Program-made: the position numbers and the translations under genes | In this document: piece by piece, positions 10,232-20,668 of the stretch | Layout of the letters: the number at the start of each line of letters is the position of its first letter | Numbering within the stretch: position 1 is the stretch's first letter | Origin: Scedosporium boydii | Lineage: Eukaryota; Ascomycota; Sordariomycetes; Microascales; Microascaceae | Assembly (NCBI GenBank): GCA_002221725.1 | Contig: NJFT01000320.1 | Location: 1 to 35,746, forward strand | Direction: 5' to 3' | DNA length: 35,746 nt | The notes under the pieces: model-generated | Told to the model about the DNA's origin: nothing | Seen by the model: only the letters and a program-made list of their open reading frames with translations | Database searches by the model: none

Positions 10232-12111
10232 TTAGGTTGCATATCGCCAATGTGGGTGGTCATCCCCCAAATTATCCGCATCCGGCTCCTGTAGCCTCCA
10301 ATCTCTCTCGCCCCTGTCCCTCTTCCGATTTTCTCTCACAGCGCCGAGATAGAGGATTGTACAACTCAGACCACAAAGCCACATCATGCCTAAGCTGACT
10401 CCAAGGCCGGTCGGATATAACGGCTTCTGATACTCCAGGAATATGTTTGAAGCCACAATACCTCCTAAATTTCCCACGCCTATTTGTACAGCTGATGATA
10501 CAGATCGCTTGTAATGACCACTCTCCGTGTTCGATAGCCAACCAAGAACCAGTGGTTGGGTAATGTAGCCCCCGGACACGATTAGAAACAAGGCGAAGTA
10601 CTTTACTGCCACTGTAAGTCGTTCTTGAGTGAGGAGTAGAATATAACCCACGGTCGCTATGATAATGCCAACCATGGTGAAGGAATAGCGGTGCCGCACA
10701 CGATCGGCTAGATATGCACCTGCAAGACAAGTTGCAGTTGCCACAACATACACAGGAATCGTTCGGACTTGAGCTTCTTCGGCTTTGAAGCCCATTTCAT
10801 TGAGAATGGTCGGGATAAAGAACTTGCAGGTATTAGCGGTGCCGGTAATCGAAACCAGGATTTGATGGAGTATTAACCAGGGAGAGGGCAGCCTACCGAA
10901 CCCGCATAGCCAGTATTCACTACACCGAAGTATGCCATAGTACCAAGGTAAATCTTCCAGTCCTTGATGATGCGTTTCGCGGCACGCTTGTTGAGGTGGT
11001 CCATTCTCGCTTCTCCGACATCCTGCGCAATGCGGCTGACGAGCAAAGCTCTCTCCTCTTCGCTGAGAAAGTGAGCAGTCTCAGGCCAATCTGGGATCCA
11101 CCACTTTGATACAACACCAATAATAGCCGTCAGAATGCCTTCGAGAATGAAAATCCTAAGCAAAGATTCCCGTGAGCTGGATAGCCGGTGATGTAAGAAA
11201 GGAATACCGAACTAACCAACGCCATGCCTCGTATCCGCCAACCCCAGACATGTTCGCAATAGCGAAAGCCAATAGACCAGAGAAGGCGCCCGCTGTAATA
11301 CTTCCACAAAAGAATAGCGACATGCGCCACTGTACTTCGTATCGCTTGTAGTACATACTAATCAGGTAGATACAACCTGGGCGAAACGCGTCGGTGTCAG
11401 CATGCAGGCGTGAAACTGAAGCTCCTCAGGACTCACCTGGAACAATGCCGGCTTCGAAAATTCCCAACAGAACCCTACATGCGATTAAACTGTTATTGTT
11501 TTTGACGAGTCCCATGCCGACGGTGGAGATTCCTGAGGCGCAGAATCAGCATCCATTTATCCGTATCATTGTGAGATGAGGCACTTCACAAACCCCATAA
11601 AGTAGTGATTGAGCTCAGCCATACAGACGGGGGCAAGCGTTTGATGACGAGATTCGATGGAACTTCGAATATAATGTACTAAAATATCAGCGTTAAGCCG
11701 TCGTGTTCCTCTCAGTCATGTATTGGAATGCTCGATAGGCATACTGGAATGAAGAAAACAAATAAGGCGATATTGTAATCAGATCCAGTCATTTTCAGGT
11801 CGCCAGTCATGCCTTGAATTCTGGCATTACCTAGACGACACGACATTTAGCGATAATTCTGGCCCAGGTCGTCTAGACGTAGGCTGGGAGCAGGAAAACA
11901 AACCAATGTTAGTGCGATCCATGAACGAGAGAAAAAAGATTACTATCAAGGGCGGCAATAGATGTAGGTCGCATTTCCGCAGGAGCTTCTTCTCGGTCTC
12001 CGCGTCGATGACAAGCATGGATCCGGGAGCACTCTCGACATGCTTCGAATCAACACCAACATCGACCTTTTCTGATGGTTGAGGAGACATGTTGTAATAG
12101 TGTGTAGTCAA
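10232..12111 (-). CDS. MFS permease, allantoate/nicotinate (Dal5/Tna1) family, permease 1
   Basis: Membrane transporter of the anion:cation symporter family, expected to import an organic anion such as a carboxylate or ureide with protons. Seven exons join in phase: 12111-11904, 11830-11745, 11678-11594, 11532-11437, 11376-11217, 11155-10897, 10822-10232, giving 494 aa, the family's usual size. Family motifs run in order: LLPPLIVIFFLSFMDRTNIG, NARIQGMTGDL, DYNIALFVFFIP, FEVPSNLVIKRL, LLGIFEAGIVPG, GVVNTGYAGS/FFIPTIL, the motif-A-like GAYLADRVRHRYSF, and the C-terminal NLGDDHPHWRY. Introns begin GTTTGT, GTATGC, GTTTGT, GTGAGT, GTTAGT and GTAGGC. An in-frame second Met (12090) is an alternative start giving 487 aa. 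The gene ends about 10-30 bp from RIP-damaged repeat DNA yet has no broken codon. Confidence 0.88.
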
Positions 12112-12169
12112 GTGAGATTGTTAGGTCTTCAGGGATGCAGGTTTTGGAAGATATGGCCGGCAAGAAGCT

Positions 12170-12181
12170 TATCATTATATA
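12170..12181 (-). promoter_or_regulatory. TATA box and GATA-type site upstream of permease 1
   Basis: The minus strand reads TATATAATGATAAG here: a TATA-like box (12174-12181), 63-70 bp upstream of the 12111 start, directly followed by TGATAA, which fits the HGATAR site of fungal nitrogen regulators (AreA family). Dal5-type permeases are often under nitrogen control, so this fits, but one such hexamer is common by chance. Confidence 0.35.
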
Positions 12182-13296
12182 CTACATGTCGCAGGAGTCT
12201 GGGACTAGGAACCACTCAGCTTTGCCGGACGACTCCCCAAAAATGCACTAGTGTTAACGATTGTTCGCTTAGATCAAACTTGGGTCTAACCTCAAGTCTA
12301 CTCCGACTCCTCCAGAGGTGCAGCTCCAGCTCGAATTGAGGGTTGCTGGCGTGGCTTGGAGTCGGGTCGGTCGACTCTTCCCCCGCCCACCTCCCCACCC
12401 CGAAATCCTGGGGTAGTAGTGGGTCCTGCCTAGAGAACAATCTGGGGTAAAAAGGCGGGGAACTCCATGTTAGAGAACCGAAGCCAACCATCGAAGCTCG
12501 CATGCCCCGCTTGGGGAGCTTGGGTCTCGTTGATAGCACGAGTTGTGAGATGTTCGCCTCCCGTAGGATTTTTCTCACACTATTTTAAACCTGTTGAAAT
12601 CCCTTTATGGAAATGGACTCTCAAAATATGGCATGTGGTCATTTAATAAAACTGACCGGCATCCCAGCTCGTCATGCCATCATGATCCAAGAGTCATATT
12701 TACCCCAGGTATTGGTTTCTAACGGCTCGAATCAGCTTTCGGGGGTATCCAATGTGGTTAGGAGAGTGTTGACGCGTTCAGGCCCAAAAGAGGCTGTACT
12801 TGTTTTAATGGTAAGCGTAATTCGGCTCCGTTCCGAGTAGTGCTCGGAACCCCTTGAGGTTTCCGAGCCCTAGTTCCGGGGGGTGGGTGATTTATCGTAA
12901 AATAACCCCTGTGAGGATTGGCGAGGCATGCTTCAGTACAACGCTCGGGCGGGGAAACTCCCAAAGATGGTTTTCCGTTTCCGAGCGGGTGATTGCAGCT
13001 GGGACATGATGCAACCATGGGGTTGCACGCAAAGCTCGTATACTAAGTAGGTCGAAAAGCTGAATAAAGAAGGTTCTCTCCATTGAATTCCGGGGGTATA
13101 CTGTACTATACATGCAAAGAACCGTCATGTATCACCCAGGCCACAGTTTCTGTACACACATTCCATCCATGCCACCTATCACGTCACACTCCCTCGCAAA
13201 TTGAGCTCCGACAGCAAACCCCAAGCCAGATCCTATCCATCTCCCAGGGGAACATTGGCCTTTGTACCGATACGTGCTAACGTGCTGCAAATACTA
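12182..13296. other. Intergenic stretch upstream of permease 1
   Basis: No gene seen. Normal base composition, with a C/G-rich patch near 12360-12420 and some CGGAA/TTCCG repeats near 12825-12985. Small open frames on both strands lack codon continuity, introns or recognisable motifs. Confidence 0.5.
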
Positions 13297-13800
13297 CTAC
13301 AACTCTGTAGTCATGTTAAAAGTGATGCATTTAATCCCGATCCACTCGTCCAATCCTGCATTAAACTGCCAAAAACTACTGCCTGCATTTGGCTCCACCG
13401 TGTGGTAATGCGGGTTCGTGATGAACCGCCATTCTGTTTTGATGTGGACGGCACCTGTCTCGACCTGCCTTGCGATTGCAAGGGGCCCCCTCAAGTCCCG
13501 GGAGAAGACGACGGAGCTGAGTCCGTATGCTGTATCATTTGCAATGCGGAGAGCCTCCTTCTTGTTGTCGAAACTGGTGAGAGAAACGGTAAGGCCACAG
13601 GACTCCATCATGCAGAGATTCATGTTTGGAGTTACATCGCCGACGGTAATCGGAGTCTAGGCGGTCTTCGTGGAGTTGGCAGCATTCACGTGTCCATAGG
13701 CGAGGTTAGCGCCTTTGCTAAGTGCGTCGTGCACCAGGCTTTTGTTCTTCTCCACAGCAGCCTCAGTGATCATGAACGGCCCGGTTCTGAACGCTTTCAC
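13297..13800 (-). pseudogene. Aldehyde dehydrogenase, C-terminal fragment (broken)
   Basis: The minus strand carries the last third of an NAD(P)-dependent aldehyde dehydrogenase of the vanillin/salicylaldehyde type. From 13800 it reads FRTGPFMITEAAVEKNKSLV, HDALSKGANLAYG, an in-frame TAG, ITVGDVTPNMN, then SLTSFDNKKEALRIANDTAY, GLSSVVFSRDL, ARQVETGAVHI. The conserved VHHEPALPHGGAK block then lies in another frame (about 13425-13387), and the original frame resumes with FNAGLDEW. The family's ESFGP motif reads ESCGL. The upstream two thirds, with the cofactor fold and catalytic Cys, are absent. One stop plus two compensating frame shifts make it a pseudogene. Confidence 0.8.
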
Positions 13801-13825
13801 GAAAGGAAAAGCCGAATAGTCGCTG

Positions 13826-14010
13826 GAGAAGGCCAAGATCTACATGGGTACATCGACTTGAAGAAGAGCTACGGAACTGAGGACAGCTAAAAGGTTGCAA
13901 AGGCAGATAACGATGTGGGCAAGGCTTTAAAGGCGTTGATAGACAAGGTTGACGCTTTGGAGGCAGAGTGGAAGAGATATAAGCCATTGATTTGGTCAAT
14001 CCCGTTTTAG
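13826..14010 (+). pseudogene. Small unrecognised coding remnant
   Basis: The plus strand reads GQDLHGYIDLKKSYGTEDS, one TAA, then KVAKADNDVGKALKALIDK, VDALEAEWKRYKPLI and a terminal stop at 14008-14010. The amphipathic Lys/Glu/Ala pattern suggests a helical C-terminus of some real protein, but I do not recognise it. It lies head-on against the aldehyde dehydrogenase fragment, as in a rearranged junction of two gene pieces. Confidence 0.3.
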
Positions 14011-14065
14011 AGGACTACCAACCCAGACGTACATTCTTTCGGACAACATTTAATAATATATCCAA

Positions 14066-15625
14066 TCAGTCAATGTCATCCTCATAGAGAGGCGGTAGAT
14101 ATGCCACCACGACTTCCTGTCCGTGTATTTCGAGCACTGCCTTTTGAAAGCTGTGTTTTAATCCCTCATCCATCCTCCAGTCCCATGAAAACACTGCGAG
14201 TCGCGGGGCTGTTATCGGAAGCTCCCCTCCTTCAGGCTCCACCTCATAGTCGGCCTCGTGACCTGGGGCCCTGTATGCGAGAAACATGTAATTTCCATTT
14301 CCCTGCCTACAGAACCGTAGATTGGCACGCGTGAGCACCGGCATTTGCGCGAGGGCTTTAGAGAATGATTCAAGTACGGGGCCAATGACGTCTTTATTAG
14401 GAAATGTCCTGAACCATTCACGGCCCGAGTGGAGGTCCATTTCCCTCTCGAGTTCGATGATGGCCTCCTCGTACTCCACTGCCTCCTCGGTCTCGACGGC
14501 AGATCCGTAGCCAGGAGCAAGGTGCATAGAATCCGCGGGGAGGGGTATCTCGCTCTTAGGACTGTGGAAATGATTTGTCTCATCCAAAGTCGTGAAATAC
14601 CACCTCCCGGAAGGGGATTGGCACGAAAGTTCGATGTCGAGGACAGTAAGGTGAGACCAAAATGGTGCTGGTGCCTTCTCCTCGGGTGCTGGCCAGAACA
14701 AGGTTGAATCCGCTATACCCTCGTATTGGAAGGTCTTAGTGCTTACGGATAACTTGCGCAAGGTTGCACTGGTCCTATCGTAAGAATAAGGGCTAATGGG
14801 ATTCGGCAGGCGGTCTTTATCCCAGCAGTCTGGGGCCTCGAAAGAAACATAAAACTTGTCCACGAGTGCAGGCAGTTTCGAAGAATAGCCTTCTGCTTCA
14901 TCCACTAATCTGCCGCGGATTTCCCGGCGAAGTAGGTGAAATATTCTAGGATCGCGGGTACTCCAGCTTACAGATGTCGCTCGAGGGAAGCAATGGGTTA
15001 GGGTAAGATGGCTGCAAAGGTCCATGTCGCGGGTGGCGAGTGAGCTTGGGGAGAACTGAGTGACACATTTCACCTCGGGGAGCTGAGAGGTTCGACGGAT
15101 TGTGATGAACGAATTCTGGTACCTTTTTCGTTCGAGGTGCTCAAATGGACGCTCATTGATGGCGCGAAAGCGAAGGTCCGATGGCGAAGAGAAGCCCAGG
15201 CGTAGAACCAGCCCGGAACCAGCGTCCCACGTCCTCAAAAGTGTAAAAAGACGTCTGAGCTGAGCCACGGCCAACTCGTTATCGACCTGCCTCTCCCCAT
15301 TGCTCTCATACTTAAAACACATCTCTCGCTTATATTCGGTGAGATAGATAAGAACGTTTAGACTTGTGAGAAACTGCCTGCGCTTGCCGAACACGATGCG
15401 GCCAAGATCAATGATATCGCTACTGGTGATGTTTAGCGTTTGGAAAACTCTCTGCTCTATGATCGGTTGCCACCGCCGAGAGAGAACGGACAGATGAGCG
15501 ATACGCTGATGCTTCCCTCTTCGATCTTCGTCTAGGAGTCCTAAACTTTCCCTTGGGGTATATAAGAGGCAGGCGATGTGGTCGCATATCTCAGTGGGCA
15601 ATGTATCCATCGTCGACGGTGCCAT
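14066..15625 (-). CDS. F-box-like domain protein
   Basis: An intronless 519-aa protein from the ATG at 15625 (MAPSTMDTLPTEI...). The frame stays open upstream to 15763, but the extra 46 residues are basic and low in complexity and the F-box would then be internal, so I prefer 15625; 15610 is also possible. The first about 55 residues match the F-box pattern LPTEICDHIACLL...IAHLSVLSRRWQPIIEQRVFQTL. The rest is the variable C-terminal part usual in fungal F-box proteins, with Trp/Pro-rich segments and an acidic tail (YEDDID). F-box proteins link substrates to SCF ubiquitin ligases through Skp1; the substrate is unknown. The gene is divergent from the acyltransferase gene at 17090. Confidence 0.75.
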   Translation of the reverse strand: MAPSTMDTLPTEICDHIACLLYTPRESLGLLDEDRRGKHQRIAHLSVLSRRWQPIIEQRVFQTLNITSSDIIDLGRIVFGKRRQFLTSLNVLIYLTEYKREMCFKYESNGERQVDNELAVAQLRRLFTLLRTWDAGSGLVLRLGFSSPSDLRFRAINERPFEHLERKRYQNSFITIRRTSQLPEVKCVTQFSPSSLATRDMDLCSHLTLTHCFPRATSVSWSTRDPRIFHLLRREIRGRLVDEAEGYSSKLPALVDKFYVSFEAPDCWDKDRLPNPISPYSYDRTSATLRKLSVSTKTFQYEGIADSTLFWPAPEEKAPAPFWSHLTVLDIELSCQSPSGRWYFTTLDETNHFHSPKSEIPLPADSMHLAPGYGSAVETEEAVEYEEAIIELEREMDLHSGREWFRTFPNKDVIGPVLESFSKALAQMPVLTRANLRFCRQGNGNYMFLAYRAPGHEADYEVEPEGGELPITAPRLAVFSWDWRMDEGLKHSFQKAVLEIHGQEVVVAYLPPLYEDDID

Positions 15626-15763
15626 CTGAGATGGAATTTGGAAATAATTTAATATAATCCCAGGTCTTCTCGTGTGGGGTGTGATGCGAGGTTTCGGCGC
15701 CCTCTTCTTTTTCACAGCGCCTCGAACTCTATTCTTCGATGTTGATTGGAAGGGGCTAAACAA

Positions 15764-17089
15764 CCCCGCTCTTTCTCCCAGTGCCGAATCGCGAGCCCTC
15801 CCATCCTATCTGCAGTTCTATGCTCTTTCCTGTGCACGACTGATCAAAGGAGGTGCCTAAAACCAAGTTTTATTTATGACCGCGAGGCTTGAACCGCGTA
15901 CATAATGTGTGTAGAGAATCAGCAGATTTACTTTAGTATTAAGCTAAACCTTCAGCCGCCGGGAGGATCGTTCTATTCTATAAAGGAATATAAAAATAAG
16001 ATGAGTCGTACGCCCTAGAAACTATCATCGGGCCGCGTGGATATGGACAGGATGCCGTTTGTCCTTCCAACCCTGCTTAAGTCCTCTCCAGAAGACTCGG
16101 TTAAATTACTTGATAGGTTTTATCTGTACATTGTCAATTTTTCCTAGACCTCAAGCTACTCTTTACCCCTTCGCCGAGGAAATGTTAATACCTTTTACAA
16201 GTTCCTCCCAGCGCACAATGTTGCCGGACCAGATATTCCCGGAATTTCGGGGAGAAAATTAATCTGCCCGAATTCCGTACGGGAATACCTCGCCAATTTC
16301 AGGTTAATCAATACATTACATATCGTTCTCTATAAAAAGGTTGTTGGATTAGTCTAACAAACGCCTTGCTCAGATGTCAAAATCTCTGTTGTTGCAGTCT
16401 TTACACTGACTAATATTGGATTCCGCATCATGTTGCTCCAGCTCTGTGGCTTGGACAATCACATCTCTCTTAGACCTAGCAGATTTCTTTAATTCTACGT
16501 CCCTCAGATGCCTCTTCTCAATTTCCAGACCCCAGATCCCGGATAGTCGACAGAGACACGAACAACCCCCGACTCGGCCCAGTACGGCCAGGCTTGCATG
16601 AGTTATTTCAAGGCCAAATGCCGCTGTGTTCTGCGGCCCGAAGGAGGCGGCTGAAAAAAGGTTGGTGGTGGGACTGCCCGAAAGAGGACAGCCTCCTCTT
16701 CGGATATTTTATTCGGGCGCCAATCCACTAGGTCATGCGTCTCATGGCAGAAAGAGTTGAATGGGCGGACCATGGAAGCCTGGCGCACAGGTGTCTGCAG
16801 ATGTCGCTTCTTTTCCTACTGCTACATGTCACTGCCTTTGGCCTTCGCACTTTGCAAAGTATCAATAAAGGTTCACCCGTGACAATGCCGGTCTATGGAA
16901 CACCCGGAACACCGGCTCGGCAATGAACCGGATGAACCGGACCGCAGTGTGCTAACCGGTTGCCAAACCTAGATTCCCCCGGGCCGTTATTCAAATAGTT
17001 TATTACATCCAGGTATTATCAATATTAATAGAAATTAGTCCTCCTGCCAGATTCCCCCAACAAATCAACTGATCTCCTTGCGTTCCATC
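15764..17089. other. Intergenic region between F-box gene and acyltransferase
   Basis: About 1.3 kb with no supported gene. It contains a tRNA-like B-box sequence near 15880-15960 that does not fold properly, a short inverted repeat around 16341-16360 (TTGTTGGATTAGTCTAACAA), and clustered AACCGG motifs near 16926-16959 (separate entry). Open frames at 16059-16262 and 16735-16926 show no family features. Confidence 0.5.
16923..16959. promoter_or_regulatory. Clustered AACCGG motifs upstream of the acyltransferase
   Basis: ATGAACCGG occurs twice in tandem (16923-16931 and 16932-16940), followed by TAACCGGTT at 16953-16961. All lie 130-170 bp before the start codon. CGG-based repeats are typical targets of Zn2Cys6 regulators, two of which are encoded nearby. 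Binding is inferred, not shown. Confidence 0.3.
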
Positions 17090-18497
17090 ATGGCTCAGGC
17101 AGAGCACCCTGTAATACTGCGCCCTCTAGGTGAGCTGTCAACTGATTTGTACAGGGATACATCCAACCTCTGGAATAAGCTGACAATCAATAGGCCTATT
17201 GGAGCAATACTCAAGTACCCGAGGTAATCTAGGCATCTACCTAAATGTTTGTGTGACGGCGACTTATAAGCGTCACTCCACTGAACGCCTTCAAGATACG
17301 TTATACTCTAGCCTCGCCGTGATAATTCAGAGGCATCCTTCGCTCTCGGCCGTTATTACAAACGTTGAAACGCCAGCCCCGCGCTTCGTCCGACTATGTA
17401 GCATCGATCTCGACCGAGTAGTAACTATCGTCACGCAGGACGATGAGCCCGACCTCGATGCAATCCTGCAGGAGCAGCACAACCTTCCCTTCAGACACGA
17501 AAGCCCTTTCCTTCCACTCTGGCGAGTTCATGTAGTCACACGGGCGATTGATAGCTCGACTTTCGCCCTCTCTTTTGTCTTCCATCATTCTATCGCTGAT
17601 ACTAAGAGTGCACTCATTTTCCTCGAGGATTTAGAGGGTGCTCTAGGCTCCCAGACGGGCCCGCTCACATCGCCCATTGTGGTGACCCCAACGCTGCCGC
17701 TTCCTCCAACGCTGGAGTCAGTATGCCCGCTTCTACTCAGTCCCGGGTTTTTAGAAACTCAAAGACACTCAATACGCATACCCGACAATGTCTGGTCCGG
17801 AACTCTACAGTTTCTGCCGGTAAAGACTCGCTTCAATTCACACTTCCTTCCGAGACAGACGACAATAGCATTCCAAACCCTATCCAAGAGGAAGGGGGTA
17901 TCCGTTACCTCCGCCCTTATGGCCCTTTTCGCATCTGCTTTGTTTCACATTTTGCCCGACTGTTATACAAGAGTGCAAGGTGATTGTGCCGTTTCGTTAC
18001 GCCACTTCCTTTCGCCACATGTGGCCCGTCGAGATATGGGGTGCTGGGTTGGTTCTTTCAGCCAAGGCTACAGTCGGTTCGAGGACTCGGTATGGGATAA
18101 TGCGAAGAAGACGAAGATTACGATCAATGATGCTGTTAAAGGGAATGGGGCTGATATGGCCGTGGGATATTTGCGCCACGTGCCCGACATGGCTGCATGG
18201 TTTCGGAGCAAAATCGGGAAGCGAAGGCCGGCAGCTTGGGAACTTAGCAACGTTGGCGCGTTGGCACCGCGGGAGGAGGGAGAAACCGTTGGTTGCGAGA
18301 TCGAGAGCCTGTTATTCAGCCAGAGCGCTAGTGCCTGCTCAGGTGCTATCAAATTGAGTGTAGCGACTGGCAGAGACTGGAGGCTTGGCCTTGGATTTAC
18401 TTGGCAGGACGGAGTCGTGGAAACTGAGTTGGTTCATCAGCTGATCGACAAGTTCTTCGCGCTGCTGGAGATAGAGATACAAGATGCGGAGAGTTAA
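17090..18497 (+). CDS. AATase-family acyltransferase (alcohol acetyltransferase-like)
   Basis: Two exons, 17090-17129 and 17194-18497, joined over a 64-bp intron (GTGAGC...AATAG, CTGAC branch site) give 447 aa; splicing joins MAQAEHPVILRPLG to LLEQYSSTRGNLGIY. That N-terminal pattern (RPLG..EQYSxxR...LG.Y.NV) is typical of the alcohol acetyltransferase/AATase family (PF07247), related to BAHD and NRPS condensation enzymes. The catalytic motif is FHHSIADTKS: H144, H145 and D149 fit HHxxxD, while the following Gly is replaced. A C-terminal SNVGALAP block also fits. The family transfers acyl groups from acyl-CoA to alcohols or amines; the substrate is unknown. No damage seen. Confidence 0.85.
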
Positions 18498-20668
18498 GAA
18501 AATAACTTACCCAGATATTTACCTAACCTGCCACAGTATAGACTTGCGGACAAAGCATCCCCACAATATTTTCTGATCCCAACATCCGTTGCGGCGTCAT
18601 AATGCTATAGCTACATACTGAGGGAAAGTGGAATGTTCTATAACACACTCAGTGCGATGTAAATAGGTCGGCCAGCCGCGGAACACGCATCTAATAACAA
18701 TTCTTTCTTTCACTCTATTATATTTACAAGCTACTCGAAAGGTACAGCCAGACCTGATAGAGATATATAGATAAACTCATTTATTGTCTAAGTATAACCT
18801 TTAATTATCAAGACGAAGGGCGTAACTCGAGGAAAGAGCTAATCTTTTAAAGTTAATACATTTATCGATTCTTTATTTTTTTAGCTATATATCCGAGAAG
18901 CAGCTTCTCCCCGCTGAAATTCACATTGCTAGTAATAGAGGTTGGAGGTCATCGAGAATTGTCGGTTCCCAGTCAATTATGGTCCTATGAATGTCGAAAA
19001 TAGGGTCTTGAGATCCGCGAGGAGCTTGGTTATTATCAGACAAGCGGAAAGAACAAAGAAAGGACAGTCAATTGAAGTCGTGGAGTTGTGGAAAGTGAGG
19101 CAAGCCGGATGGCTAGAGTGGGAGAGGAAGGATCTTAATCGCTCGTTCAAACTTGCTTGCCTCTCCTGGTGTCCTCCATAATTGCTTCCTTGACTCAGAA
19201 ATTTTTTCTGTCACCGAGACCAATCTAAACCGGGAGATAAAGTCAGTCGCAAGGCAACAATGCGCCAATTAGCCCCATGACTAAGTTACGTCCTGGGGTG
19301 AGCTGGCCCGGTTTTTTACCCGGTCATCGGGCCAGTTCGCTGGTCGAACCCGGCGATGCTGCACCATATCTCAATCGGACTAGCGCAGGCGAGGTCAGAA
19401 GACCACTGTGCACGAAGACGCTCGTTTCCGATAGTAGGAAGGCCGGCTGTGCAACTAAGACACCGGCTCTACGACTAGAACACCGGCTCGGCTATTTCGA
19501 TATACTATTCCAACGCCAAGCCTAATTGCTGTTTCCTTGTTAAAATGAGTGCATGTCCCTGATGGGAAAGACAAACTCGTGTTGGTGATGCTCCGAAGAC
19601 CGAACTCGAGAGGCTCGCTTAAGAACTCGAGAGGCTCGCTTAAAGACATCTAGAATACATTTAGAATCTTTGTAGCAAGGGCTACGGGCAAGTATTTTCT
19701 CTCTCCCTTATCTATCTTCTATTTTCCCTTAACATGGGAGATTCGGCTGCCTTGGTAGCAGCTATGGAGAGACTCGGCGTCGAGGTCGGCGCGTGCGGCG
19801 TAAGGACAGTCGACCTGCGATCCTAATACGACTGATGTTTATTTTGAGGAGGAACATAGCATATCTTGGAATTTCGAAAGTCTGGTTGGTTCATGATTAG
19901 TTCTGCTTCTCTTTCTCCGTCCCGATCTTAATTACTGCTATAGAAAGGGCCATTGCTGATCAGGAGGCGTAGAGATAGATATAAAGACGTTTGCAAATAG
20001 TAAGAGAAGAGACTGGCTCCAGTATCAGTGTACAGCCGGTAAAAGAATTAAGGTAGGAGCAGTAGAAGGGAGTACTCTTTCTTCTTCGCATTCTTTTAAT
20101 TCTTCATGCTTTAAATCATCGACCGGTCTTAGAAGCCTGTTCGAGCATTGGTACTAGTTCGGCTCTTTTTAGCCTCCTCTAACCTCCCCCATTTATTTAG
20201 TTCTGATTCTAGGAGCTGGGACTTATCTTCTCATCTTCCAGCTTATGTACTTAAGTCTTATAGAATATCCTACTACTCTTTTTTTTTTTTTTAATATTTT
20301 TTTTATTAAAGGTAGTTTTTCTAATTCTTACTATTATCTTCTATCTTTTTAAATATATTAATAATAATAAGATAGTAGGTAGTTATTTAAGAGATATTAT
20401 TTTATTAGTAATACTAGGATATCGGGGTAACTCTATCGGGAAATGGCGGGGTGATTAACAGCAGACCTTGAAAATACTCAAATCGGGGATAAACTTCTGC
20501 ATTGCGTCGTCTTCATTGTTGCCCCGTTGACCGCAAGTGCTGTTGTGTTCTTTATACATCGAATTAATTGCGTCCACAAGCTTATCAGGTTAATTACCGC
20601 ACAAAAGGTACCCTTTAAACGGGTTGCGCTGGGGGTTTGGGCCTTTGCAGCTGCGGCAACATACCTCC
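18498..20668. other. Intergenic region between acyltransferase and TF1
   Basis: About 2.2 kb without a supported gene. It holds a 21-bp tandem repeat (19602-19643), a pyrimidine-rich run before an ATG at 19734 that opens only 26 codons (possible retroelement debris), and an AT-rich patch with poly-T at about 20280-20420 that looks like a small mutated repeat fragment. The motif AACACCGGCTCGGC near 19481-19494 also occurs near 16908-16921 upstream of the acyltransferase. Confidence 0.45.
19602..19643. repeat. 21-bp perfect tandem duplication
   Basis: GAACTCGAGAGGCTCGCTTAA occurs twice back to back (19602-19622 and 19623-19643) with no mismatch. Function unknown. Confidence 0.85.

Noticed and set aside
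12216..12578. 120-codon minus-strand open frame upstream of permease 1
   Set aside because: Low-complexity Ser/Pro/Arg composition, no family motif, no splice continuity; treated as intergenic.
13201..13890. 229-codon plus-strand open frame
   Set aside because: It is mostly antisense to the aldehyde dehydrogenase remnant, which has clear family motifs on the other strand; only its last part overlaps a possible plus-strand remnant.
15875..15965. Possible tRNA on the minus strand (GGTTCAAGCC like a B box, TAGCTTAATACTAAAG like an A box)
   Set aside because: The acceptor strands do not pair, the T stem needs a bulge, and the anticodon arm has no 5+7+5 layout. At best a degenerate tRNA relic.
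19734..20110. Possible gag start of a further LTR element (MGDSAALVAAMERLGVEV...)
   Set aside because: The frame closes after 26 codons and no LTR, primer-binding site or pol motif is visible.
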